Of a stretch of 64,000 nt of DNA, positions 1 to 10,167 are shown one piece after another. The notes under the pieces are model-generated. The model saw only the letters and a program-made list of their open reading frames with translations. It was not told the DNA's origin and ran no database searches. The stretch is from Impatiens glandulifera (Eukaryota > Streptophyta > Magnoliopsida > Ericales > Balsaminaceae): contig NC_061863.1 in assembly GCF_907164915.1 (NCBI RefSeq), forward strand, positions 3,285,840-3,349,839, read 5' to 3'. A program made the translations under genes and the position numbers. How positions within the stretch are numbered: the stretch's first letter is position 1; every line of letters begins with the position of its first letter.

Positions 1-3000
1 CATCTGCTGAAATCTATCATCTTTCTCCTTTTTGGCCGACAAACCCATGTTTACCATTATGTTTAAGTTCCTCTGTCAAATTGCATTATTATCATGAGTG
101 AAATAACCAGGAAAAATGTTTTCATTGCTACAACAAGCAAACAAAGTGATAAACTAATCATCACAGTCTACAGATGTACCTTCAATGTCCTTAGTTGAAC
201 CAAGTGACCAACAATACTCATAAGACGATTGACCAGCTCCTTTGATATTTTCCCATGGCTCGCCTGCTGCAACAAACAAGAACAAGAACGCCTAAGTTTT
301 ATTACTAAATTGTATACATCAAGATGGCTTCATCACCAATAATCAACAAAAAGAAGGGAAATGGGAGCAACAAGCATAAAACCCAAACAAGCAAGCTTGA
401 TAATCCCATGATAATGATAAATGGATATGTGATTTTTTCTTTCTTTCTTAATCCAGGGTCTTTTCCGTGGAGGAAGTTTAGCACAACATCCCACCGCCAT
501 TACCCACCCAGGGTAGCTCAAACTAAAAAAAATAGATAGTGTGATATTTTGTCTCTTAAACCAAGGTCTTTTTCCTGGGGGAGGTTTAGTATAACATCCC
601 ACCGCAATTACCCACCCAGGGTAGCTCAAGTTTAAAAAAATATAGATAGTATGATAACTGCCCATTCTTAAGTACCGCTAGCCTAGCAACTTTGGCAAGC
701 TTCAATTTTACTTCTCGGGGCAACCTCCTCTTGACAGCTGGCGACGTATCAGCATCCTGAACTTCAACACCTGATGGTCTTGCAGCTATATATATAAGTA
801 AGAGTAAAATGTTATTACATTTAGTGGGGCTATATAGACATTAGAAGAATTTCGTAAAATTAAATTGTTCCTACATACATTCTGCTACCAACTTTTCTAA
901 CTCTCTTATGGCTTTATCAAGTACTGTACTTTTTGCCCTCATGCTGGAACCTTCCCTTCTCTGAATAACTTGATCATTCTGCATAAATATATCAACATCA
1001 ATGAATACCAAGCTTCAATGTCATAAGAAGGACGACAAGAAACATAAAACCAATTATAGAAGCACAAGAATCATTGATTTGAAACAGAAAAAAAAAAGCC
1101 TCTTCCAACATGCTACTTAAGTAGCCTCTTCGAATAACTACTGAAGTAGCATGTAGATCAATAGCAAGTGAGGATGTGTGGCTACAGATAATGAATTAAG
1201 TGGACAAACATCGTTGGATAAAAAGATTTGTCAGCTAACCAACTCTTTTTAATTTTAACTTAAATTCAGAATGTTTTAGGTGAGTTTGTATGAGAGAATG
1301 AACTCATCTCGCAGCTACACTCAACTCAAAAATAGGCTTTCTCAATGAGTTTGAGTCACTGTTATGTATCAGATATCACCAATAAGCTAAAAAAAATAAG
1401 TTGTCTAAGTAATAAAAAGGGAGAAAACGAAATATATTGCAAATATACTATGATAGAGCAAAAACAAAATGCAAGACCTCAAAGTAGCACCCTGTGATTA
1501 TAGTTTATTAAACTTTTAACTAATATCTACACTTATAAAGCACATGCATAAGGAACCAAAACTACAAATATTATAAGAATCAGATATTCTCTTCCTCATA
1601 ACTAATACCAGTAACATAAGAGCTCACAATTAGGTAAAGGTGAAATTCAATAAGCTTTTATAGAGTAGCTGCCATATAATTGGATGTGCACATATACATA
1701 TATAGTATCAAAGGTAAGAGTGAGGCACTAACCACAGTTTGTAAGGGACTCTTTCCTGGGGAAGCATTAACAACCACTCGTTCATGAATCACACCATTAT
1801 CCCTCCTATGAGTAGATTGATCTAACTCATCAGAAGCATTGACTGATCTTCCGGATTGAATGTTGGGTTGCACATTAGAAATTTTATCAAAAGACTTCTG
1901 ATGCTTCAATGACTGTGTTCCTACCTTCTGCTTATTAATATCCTTTTCCTCAGGCACAGACAAGGAAGCATTGTCATTTAATGATTTAGAGGGAAGAGAT
2001 GAATCTGATACGATTCTAGTTTCGGACGTTTTCTTCTTATCGCGCATTATAATAGAGGCATTCATCTGATTTTGGAATTTCACATCATCGTAGTGTACGG
2101 AAGGGAGAGCCACAACAGGAGCTGGACCAAAGTTTTTCTCAACCATAGGATCAAACTTTCGAGAAGCCTTCTTTCTTAGTTTTACGTGCTTATTTGGTGC
2201 ATCAATATCATCATTTCCCAAATCCTTCCTCCTCCTCTTTTGGGGTTGCTTTTGAGGCAATAAGGGAGCTTCACTGCAGGTAAAAGTGAAACAGATGAGA
2301 GTTAATTTTGAAACCAAATTTCATTTAACCTGTTGCAATTGTGTCTACCACTTGGACCCTTTTTGATGTGGGTTATTTGGGATTAATTCTAAACAACCCA
2401 CTCAACAATCATATCATTCAAATCATCAACCAAAATACCTTCTATTTAAAAATAATATACAATATATCATTATTTATACCCCCTAATGTCTTTTTACCCA
2501 AATAACTATTTTTCAATAACCTGCACCAAACAAGGTTATTTGAAAATAACAACATCATTATTCAAATAACCCTAGATCAAACACAGCCTTGGTTTTGACA
2601 GAAAGAATGTCCATTGTCTAAAAGGAACGTGGAACAGGTGTACGTAGGCAATCCCCGGAAAGACCTGAAGATTCCTCACCTTCATCAGCCACAAGAAATT
2701 CCGACTTGAGTCACCCGCGAAATACGAGATGTTCTAAATTTGTTTATCATCTAACTTGACAAAACACAAGGCAATCAAAAGATGAGTCAAGCTCCTATAG
2801 AATATTGTTAACCAAAAACGTTTTTTTAGACCAGGGAAGGAGGCTATCAAAACATCCCACCGTCTGTTCACTTCAATTGAACGAAGGTGCTTTCAGTGTG
2901 GGAAACAAACATGAGACCTCCACAAGACTTTTACCTCCAATAACATATCTTAAAAATGAAAGACACTCACATTCGTTCCAAGGTCCCACGATTGACAAAG

Positions 3001-3953
3001 AAACCATCATGCTTTATTGCTGAGTTATCAACTTGAAAATACTCATCCTGTTGAAGAGGTAAAAAACAAGAAGGATAAGACTATTAGCTGAGATTATTAC
3101 CACCCGAAAAAGAAAACAAGCAAGCCATCTAAATATTAATAGAATTAACTGAACACCAACCAGCTCTGCGTCATCTATAAAAGAATCTTCAGTGTCATAC
3201 TGATCATCATCAGCAACATCATTGTGATCTTCATCATCACTACTATCCTTACCCTAGAAGAACATTGCATTACAATTAAAATAACTCAATACAATAATTC
3301 CATATAAGATTCTCTCATACTTGACTAATTCATAGAACCAATAAAATCCTTCGCACCATGTATAAACGCTCTATTTTTTCAATAACAGCACTAAATCGGC
3401 TTGCAGGGGGTGGATCTTCAGCTCCAGTATCTGAAGGTTGTGCCTGAAACAGAAATTTGGTATAAAAAAAAACAGTTCATATTGATTGCAGAAACAATTA
3501 ATCTCCCATTAAATAAACATCCATTAAGAAGTTAAGACACTAGTCCCTTCAATTTAACAGCAAATGAAACCTAAACACGAGTTTCTGCTACGAACTGAAC
3601 ACCAATTTAGCAAATTAACTCAATCCACGGAGAGAATTCCAGTTTCATCTATGTTTGAGCATTAACTATCTCTCCAAAAACCTAAAACTAAAAAAGAGAG
3701 AAAGAAACGGAGTCCATACCTCAATTTTAACCGGAGCTACGTGAGAATCGAGAGTAGGATGAGCATTTAACGGAACATCAGTAACAGAGGAACGTCTATC
3801 AGCCTTGCTAACGTCCTTCAAAAGCTTCTTCCAAGAAACAATTGTAGTCTCGCCAGGCCTAAGCTCAACGGAGAATCTATGCCTACCGGCGACGGAAACG
3901 AAAGACGTTGACATCCTAGAGGATTCGACGGCGCCACTTTTCTCTTGCTCCAT
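1..3953 (-). CDS. UBN1: Ubinuclein (HIRA-complex histone chaperone subunit), 5' part, runs off window
   Basis: Plant ubinuclein, the HPC2-related subunit that works with HIRA to deposit histone H3.3 in the nucleus. Nine exons by eye: 3953-3720, 3443-3357, 3253-3161, 3047-2971, 2273-1733, 978-879, 785-676, 266-180, 72-1 (open). Every junction keeps frame, giving 467 codons. Residues 1-78 carry the plant signature RPGETTIVSWKKLLKD. Residues about 85-165 form the HUN/HRD domain: RFSAVIEKIERLYM, an acidic DEDHNDVADDDQYDTEDSF stretch, then DEYFQVDNSAIKHDGFFVNR. A basic KKRR-type patch follows (QPQKRRRKD). The later exons (LDKAIRELEKLVAE; EVKLKLAKVARLA; ELVNRLMSIVGHLVQLRTLK) match the conserved middle domain. 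The ATG at 3953 is the first in frame and matches the family N-terminus. Identification is from remembered Arabidopsis UBN1/UBN2 similarity; which paralogue is uncertain. Confidence 0.92.
452..655 (-). repeat. Two tandem SINE-like units in UBN intron 7
   Basis: Two diverged ~95-bp copies (about 452-545 and 561-655) share ACATCCCACCGC and ACCCACCCAGGGTAGCTCAA. On the minus strand they read GGTGGGATGTTGTGCTA, a block also found at 25,703 (plus) and, with changes, at 2,850 (minus). They lie inside the 267-675 intron. The family looks like the body of a tRNA-derived SINE, but no clear A box is seen in these two copies. Confidence 0.4.
1108..1156. repeat. Imperfect hairpin in UBN intron 5
   Basis: ACATGCTACTTAAGTAG and CTACTGAAGTAGCATGT form 17-bp arms with one mismatch around a loop of about 15 nt. 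It lies inside the 979-1732 intron. The stem is too short for a typical plant miRNA precursor; function unknown. Confidence 0.45.
2355..2590. mobile_element. MITE-like insertion in UBN intron 4
   Basis: The left end reads CCTTTTTGATGTGGGTTATTTG and the right end, reversed, GTGTTTGATCTAGGGTTATTTG-like, giving imperfect terminal inverted repeats. The interior ATTCAAATCATCAACCAAAATA is shared with a similar element at about 34,995-35,268. No clean target duplication was found. Probably a non-autonomous hAT-like MITE family. Confidence 0.45.
2825..2940 (-). repeat. SINE-like copy in UBN intron 4
   Basis: On the minus strand the order is GGTCTCATGTTTGTTTCC (resembling a pol III B box), then CACACTGAAAGCACC, then GGTGGGATGTTTTGATAGCC. 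The same order is seen at 25,600-25,745, supporting one dispersed tRNA-derived family. Degenerate, and boundaries are approximate. Confidence 0.4.
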
Positions 3954-4199
3954 GAAGAACGGTGAAACCTAGTATAGCTTTGAGATCTGCGTACAAATCG
4001 AGATGAAAGAAAACCCTAAAACAACGGCAAATTATTAGAAAGTAGTTGTCGTTTACGGATCAAGCGCAAGATTCTGAGAAAAGTTTGAGATTATAACTGC
4101 AATGGAGAACTGTTGATTCTTCTTCTTCTTGTTCTTCGTTTTCACTTTCTTCTATCATCACCTCTTGGTGAGAACTCCGGCTATCGCCGATGATGGTGG

Positions 4200-7100
4200 G
4201 ATTTTCCGACGATCTTAGGTTTAGTATGAAATTCTAAACAATATATATATAAATAAATAAAACTATACGAAATAAATGTATATATATCATTACTTAATTC
4301 TGAAAATTTTATTAAAATTGATCAAATATTATTGTTTATATGTATATTTTTAAAATAATTATTTAAAATTAAATTTAGAAATTAATTATAAAATTTAAAT
4401 TAGTGAAGTAAAAGAAAAGTAGTGTTTTGATTATTTATGTATTTAGAAAAAAGATATTGAGAGCTTGTTTCATAAAAAAAAATTAACTAAAAATAATCTA
4501 TATCATTCAGGTTTCAAATGGATTTAACTTAGGTTTAAACTTATTAAAGGTTGTTATTGTATATAAATATCTTTTAACTTAATAAGTTAGATGAGAAAGT
4601 TACAAGAGATCAAACTTTTCACTAAAATGACATAATATAAAAGAGAAATTTTCATTAAAAATATCTTACTAAATTAAAAATTACTTCAACAATATAGAGA
4701 GTTGTTATTTAAAACAACAATAAATGATTGAGAGATGAAATTTGAAAGAGTGAATGTGTAAGGAAATTACGTGATTGATTGTGACAAAATTTGATTGATT
4801 GAAAAAATAATAATTTTTGTTTTCTCTACTTTCTTTTTATATTTACGTGATAAAACAATCCGTATTTAATGTACAAATTAGCTTATTTAATATTACCTTC
4901 CTATAATTATTAAAGACATAAATATTGAAGTGATAAAATAATATTGTAATAACATGTATTAATTGATTTTATTTTTATTTATGTAAGAAGCTATAATTAT
5001 AAGGATTCAACTATTGTTATTTATAATTTAATACGTTTTTAGCCATAATTAAAGCATTGATATTTAGCCTTTTAAATAAATATATTAATTAAATTGTCTA
5101 AAATAAAGGGAAAAATATTCTATGAAGATTTTTTTTTTCTTTGTTAAGGAAGTAATGCATTGACGGAAAAATATTCTATGAAGATTTTTTTTTCTTTGTT
5201 AAGGAAGTAATGCATTGACGTTGTAAAAAAGCACAATTTAGGTCTCGTTTGGATTAAGTTTTTAGATAAATTGAGTTATTTAAAAAGTATTTATTAATAA
5301 ATATTTTGAGGGTGTAAATCTTTTTAATATATATACTTAAAGTGTATTAATATATATTGATAAAATAAAAATTAATAATTTAAAATAGAAGATATTTTAT
5401 ATTTTAATTATTGAATTAAGTAAGTTAGACAAATAAAAACGAAAAATAAATGATGTTCCATTATCAATTATGTTGATTATTTAATTAAATAACCCCCAAG
5501 CCTTTTCAGTGTAATTCTTTTATTTAAAATTACTTGATTAATGTTTTTTTACAGTAATCTCATTACAAATATAATTATTTTTCATATCAGGCTGATATAG
5601 ATTAATCAAAAAAACATGAGTAAAAAAATGATATATATATATATATATTTTTCTTTTTGTAGATGGTCATGAAATAAAATCTATTTATTTATCAAAAATA
5701 GCTAAAAAAAAATTTAGAAAGCTTAAAAAATGGGGGCATTTGCTTCAATAATCAAATAATTCCAAATTTAGGTTATTTGAATAATCTTCAAATAATAATA
5801 AAAAATCATTTATTTTTTCATAATCAAATTAAATTAATTAATTTATCAATAAAATATTAAAATACCTTTTAACTTTTATAAAAAAATATATATTATATTA
5901 ATTTTTATATCTTTTGACAAAATAACAACTTTTTATTAATTAAGTTTATTTAATAAACTAAAACTATCTAAGCTTAAATTGAGTTTTCTTGTAATTGATA
6001 TCTATATAAAAGTCTTTTTATAAATTATTTTATTAATTTACAACTTTTATTAAACTTTATGATCAAATAATGATAAGAGAAGTAATAAGGGAGATAATTT
6101 GAGAGAAGAAAAGAAGAGAAGGAATGAGATGTCATCATAGTATTGATTAAAAATATGAGAAAAAAATGATAAGAGATAATTTTTTTTTTTTTAATTTTTT
6201 AATGAATAATTCCCTTCCAAATTTACTCTCTAAATTATTTTTCTAATGAGAATGATAATATGTACTGATTAAGGTTTCTAGATTAAATTTGGAATACTAA
6301 TGGGTCAAGTCTAAATAATGCTGTCATCCAAACAAAAACAAACGCGGCTTTCTATAGAGTAAATTTGGTGAACTAATCAAATTTGATTTCTATATTTACG
6401 TAATATGCATTAATTAAAAACATATATATAGAATTGACTGCACAATTGTTCATATTGCTATATTGTCAAGATCATTTATTTGAAATGTTTAATTGTTATA
6501 ATGAATAGAAAAAAACAAATAATTTGTTGAAGAGTGTTTTGATATAATAAAAATTAATCTATTGATGTCGATATAAAATATATTTAAATAAAATAACTAA
6601 TTAAATTTGTATACAAAGTATATTAATTAATTTTATGATGTATAAATAAATTTTACAAATATACAAACTTTATTATTATATATTTGTTTAATAAGAAATT
6701 TTATGTAGAATTTTTATTATATTAAAACTTTATTTTGTTTTATTAATTGTTTGAAAAAATAATTTTGAATAAAAATAAAAGTCTTGACTATGAGGAGGGA
6801 ATTTAGGAATAAGAATGGGGCGGATTGAGATAGGAAATGTATTTATCATTTATGTTTTTTTTTTTCCAATTGATAACTTATTGAAAATTCATATTATTAT
6901 AAAAAATAAATTTATAACTCAATAAATAGATATATTTAGAGTTTTATATATTTAATTGTGCTTATAGTGTTCGAAATAAAATCAGTATTAAATCGAAATA
7001 GAGACACAAACAAAAAAAACGCCCATGAAACAATTCAGATTGGATAGCAGAAAAAATTATAATTGTTATCTCATCCTAACTCTAAGAGATCATGGTAAAA

Positions 7101-7560
7101 GATAAATGATTGGATGTAGATATTATCCAAATAATTATCAAACAGATCCGATATGATAATTTATATCTGATATAATGTAGTGTATTTAAAAAAATATAAC
7201 AATCAAATTTAAATTTATAAAAAAAGACCACAAATAATATAGTTTTAATAACAAACTTATTTTAATGAAATATTGCCCGAACCCAATTTAAAAAAAAAAT
7301 ATAGTTATTAAAAACAAAATAGAAAGTTATTTCAAATGAGTCGGTTATATCATTAAATATTTTATTTTCCATTACTGAATAATAATCCTGATATAAATGA
7401 ACGAAACTTCTAGCTAAGGCATGAAATGTGCCAGATTTTCACACCTCCTTTTTCCAGGAATTTTCTTCCATTTTAGATCATATATACTCATATTAGCATA
7501 ATAGGTTTTCCATCCACATTCCAATATTGAATTATTCTTCAATATTCATCCATCTTAAGA
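4200..7560. other. AT-rich intergenic DNA between UBN and the CML gene
   Basis: This is the head-to-head interval, so both promoters should lie here. I see very AT-rich DNA, a (TA)n tract near 5,630-5,650, a 57-bp tandem duplication (listed separately) and no coding signal. A TATA-like ATCATATATACTC lies about 90 bp before the CML start codon. Confidence 0.6.
5109..5222. repeat. Two-copy 57-bp tandem duplication
   Basis: A unit of about 57 bp starting GGAAAAATATTCTATGAAG and ending AAGTAATGCATTGAC occurs twice head to tail. The copies differ only in the length of the T run, which suggests a recent duplication. Confidence 0.85.
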
Positions 7561-7580
7561 TTGTGTAAGATTTGAAAACA

Positions 7581-8042
7581 ATGTCTAATCAAATAAGCAT
7601 CAATATTGATTTGCACGCAATTTTCGAGAGCTTGGATAGGAATGGCGACGGTCGAGTTAGCATTGATGAGTTTCTCCACACCATGGAGGGCATCGGTTTG
7701 TGCCCTAGCCGTGATGGGCTCGAGTCTCTCATGAGCAAAATGAGTCTTGACTTTGTGGACTTTGTTTTCTTCTATGAGAGCCTCGTGAAGGAGGACTTAG
7801 TCGAGAACAACCAAATTCGAGAAATGTGTGACCTAGCTCAAGCTTTTAAGGTTTTTGATGCCAATGGCGATGGTTTCATCACGTCGGAGGAGTTGGGGCT
7901 GGTGTTATCCAAGCTTGGGATGTGGAACGAGCATTTCGGGGGAGATTGTAATAGCATGATTAACATGTATGATTTGAACGTGGATGGGATGCTTGATTTT
8001 GAGGAGTTCAAAAATATGATGTCGCTTTCTAATGCGAAATAG
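7581..8042 (+). CDS. Calmodulin-like EF-hand calcium sensor (CML44-like)
   Basis: Intronless 153-residue EF-hand protein, a predicted soluble calcium sensor. Three canonical 12-residue loops are visible: residues 19-30 (DRNGDGRVSIDE), 93-104 (DANGDGFITSEE) and 131-142 (DLNVDGMLDFEE), each with acidic residues at positions 1, 3 or 5 and a Glu at 12. The expected second loop, near 55-66, has lost its ligands (SLDFVDFVFFYE). The ATG at 7581 is used because the in-frame codon upstream at 7572 is TTG. Four-hand layout with a dead second hand is typical of divergent plant CMLs. I recall CML44 lying near a ubinuclein gene in Arabidopsis, which agrees with the neighbour here, but this is from memory. 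Confidence 0.88.
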   Translation: MSNQISINIDLHAIFESLDRNGDGRVSIDEFLHTMEGIGLCPSRDGLESLMSKMSLDFVDFVFFYESLVKEDLVENNQIREMCDLAQAFKVFDANGDGFITSEELGLVLSKLGMWNEHFGGDCNSMINMYDLNVDGMLDFEEFKNMMSLSNAK

Positions 8043-8274
8043 ACCTATAGGTAAAAATAAGATTTTTCGAACTATATGTTCTTTTGATATCTCATTCTTA
8101 ATTTTTCGAACTATATGGAATTGGGAGATACGTTGGTTTTTTACGTTAAAACAAAAAATAAATACATCTAAACCATTATTACACTCATCAAATATAAATA
8201 AAAAAATATCTTATTCATCAGATATAGAGTGACCTTGTATCATACAATTTTGCCAAATTTACATTGTTCGTCAC

Positions 8275-8905
8275 AAAAAAAAAGATAAATGATAAATTTA
8301 GGATTGTAGTTGAAAGATTTTGTCAAATTTAGGTCTCTCCTATTTTCTTGTTGTTTTAAAAACTTTGGTTATAATATTTTGTCATATTTAATACTTCACA
8401 CTAACACCGTTAAATATCTCTGTTAAATTATTTAAGTTGTTATTTAATTAATTTATTATTTTTATATACGTCATTAATAATAGTATAAACTCAAATTATT
8501 TTTTTCTTACAACTCCTTCTCACGCCTATTGCTTTCCTCCATGATCACTACCACCACCACCGGGGGCTTCCCACCTATCTCCGCTGTTATAAATCGTTTT
8601 CGGCCATATTTCTCTCAAGAAAAACGATTTCTTGAATCCTTTGAGAATCTTTCTGTTGAGCTGCTATACAAAATACCAAGTGCGGACCTCTCTCTAATCC
8701 ATTTCGTTTATACGAAATCACTGCAATTTCAATTGATTAACGGTGTTAATGGGGTGTTAGTGGGGAGCATTATATTTAACAAAATATTATAACTAGAGTT
8801 CTTAAAATGATAAAAATAAATAAGAGATGCCTAAATTTAACAAAATCTTTCAACTACAATACAATCCTAAATGCTTAATCGAGTATCATTTATTATGAAA
8901 ATTAA
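8275..8905. mobile_element. Foldback element with long imperfect inverted repeats
   Basis: The left arm (about 8,285-8,420) contains TTTAGGATTGTAGTTGAAAG, TTATAATATTTTGTCATATT and CACTAACACCGTTAA. The same blocks recur inverted and in mirrored order in the right arm (about 8,720-8,890). The arms are diverged by small indels. The central part has only a short open frame with no recognised domain. A non-autonomous MULE or MITE-like foldback is likely. Exact ends and target duplication could not be fixed. Confidence 0.6.
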
Positions 8906-9111
8906 CAATCTCATTGCTTCCCCTCTTAGAAACCGTCACCACCAACCTAGACATCATTAAATCAATATTCATACTCCATATTTAAATCAATATTCATACT
9001 CCATATGATATCACATATATTCCAACAAAATATTAATAGAATTTAACAAGATGCAAAACAAAAATCTCAACGATGGTTGGGAAGAAGAAAGAAGAACAAC
9101 CAATCTAACTA

Positions 9112-9116
9112 ACTTT
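9112..9116. repeat. Target-site duplication, left copy (ACTTT)
   Basis: ACTTT directly precedes the TG of the 5' LTR and is repeated at 15577-15581 after the 3' LTR. Five base pairs is the normal size for Ty1/copia integration. Confidence 0.9.
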
Positions 9117-10099
9117 TGTTGGAATTAAACTAATTCCATTAATTAAATGGAAATGATATTTGGGCTAATGAAATTCATACCAAATTCAAATGTGAATTAA
9201 GTGTGAAATTAATCCAAATGAAATTCACATGAAATTCAAATGTGAATTAAAGTGAAATTAATCCAAATGAAATTCACATGAAATTCAAATGTGAATTAAA
9301 GTGAAATTAATCCAAATGAAATTCACATGAAATTTAAATGTGAATTAAAGTGAAATTAATCCAAATGAAATTCACATGAAATTCAAATGTGAATTAAGGT
9401 GAAATTTCATCCAAATGAAATTCACATCAAATTCATTGTGAATTAAATTTGTTAATTGTTACAATTAACATAAATGTCTTGAATGAGGCAATTAATAAAT
9501 GATGTTAATTGCCATTGTAACTACAAAATATTTATTGTAGGATGTAACTTGCAAAGATAATGAAAAGGCAAGCAACGATAACCGTTGGATGAATGGATGA
9601 TGGATTAGTGACCGTTGGATTAAAGAATTGATTATGAGTTTAATTTTCAACTATAAATATCCCTTCACATTGTATTCTTCTCTACACATTATCTTATCAC
9701 TTCTCTCTCTAGAATTCTAAAGTCTTTCCTTGTTCTTGTGAGTTTTCTTGTGAGTTTTCTTGTGAGTGTTCTTGTGAGCGTTCTTCAAGTTTCTTGACTC
9801 GATCATTTCTGTGCGAAACCCGGTGATTGTGATTCAGGTACTTTTGTCTAGTTCGCTGTTGTAGTGGTTTTTCTGTGCTAAATCATTGCAGGTTCCGTTG
9901 TACCCTGGGAAGCAGCCACCGACGAAACTCTCCAGCACAAACGGGAGACGGTGAAACTGTTTTAAGGGAACTGTGTTTCACAGGCCTCGGAGCAAACGAG
10001 AAGATATTTTTACATAATCTATTGTATCTGTTGTATTATCCTTTTATTATATTCATATATTATTTACGTGTAATTTTTTACGAGATAAGATAACCAACA
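9117..10099 (+). repeat. 5' LTR of Ty1/copia element
   Basis: The 983-bp LTR has TGTTGG...CCAACA ends. Its U3 part holds four full 49-bp tandem units (about 9213-9408) built from TCCAAATGAAATTCACATG and AAATGTGAATTAA motifs, flanked by partial units. A TATA box (CTATAAATA) lies at 9651-9659. A short CTTGTGAG repeat lies near 9,733-9,780. It matches the 3' LTR closely: by hand I count about ten substitutions plus one 16-bp indel (extra here, near 10,035). Confidence 0.95.
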
Positions 10100-10167
10100 A
10101 TCTTAAAACAGTCAGCAAATATTACTTATCTCAGATTCTTACACGTTTCTGGTTTTGTGATTCAGAA

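Noticed and set aside
324..665. Open frames on both strands in 324-665
   Set aside because: They run through the tandem SINE-like units in a UBN intron and match no family.
1108..1156. Hairpin as a microRNA precursor
   Set aside because: A 17-bp stem is too short for a typical plant pre-miRNA and the arm match is not flanked by further pairing.
8529..8792. 87-codon open frame
   Set aside because: Lies inside the foldback element, crosses into its right arm and has no recognised domain.
9838..9891. GT...AG intron-like segment in the copia leader (CAG|GTAC to TTGCAG|GTT)
   Set aside because: Only 54 nt, shorter than most plant introns; signals could be chance.
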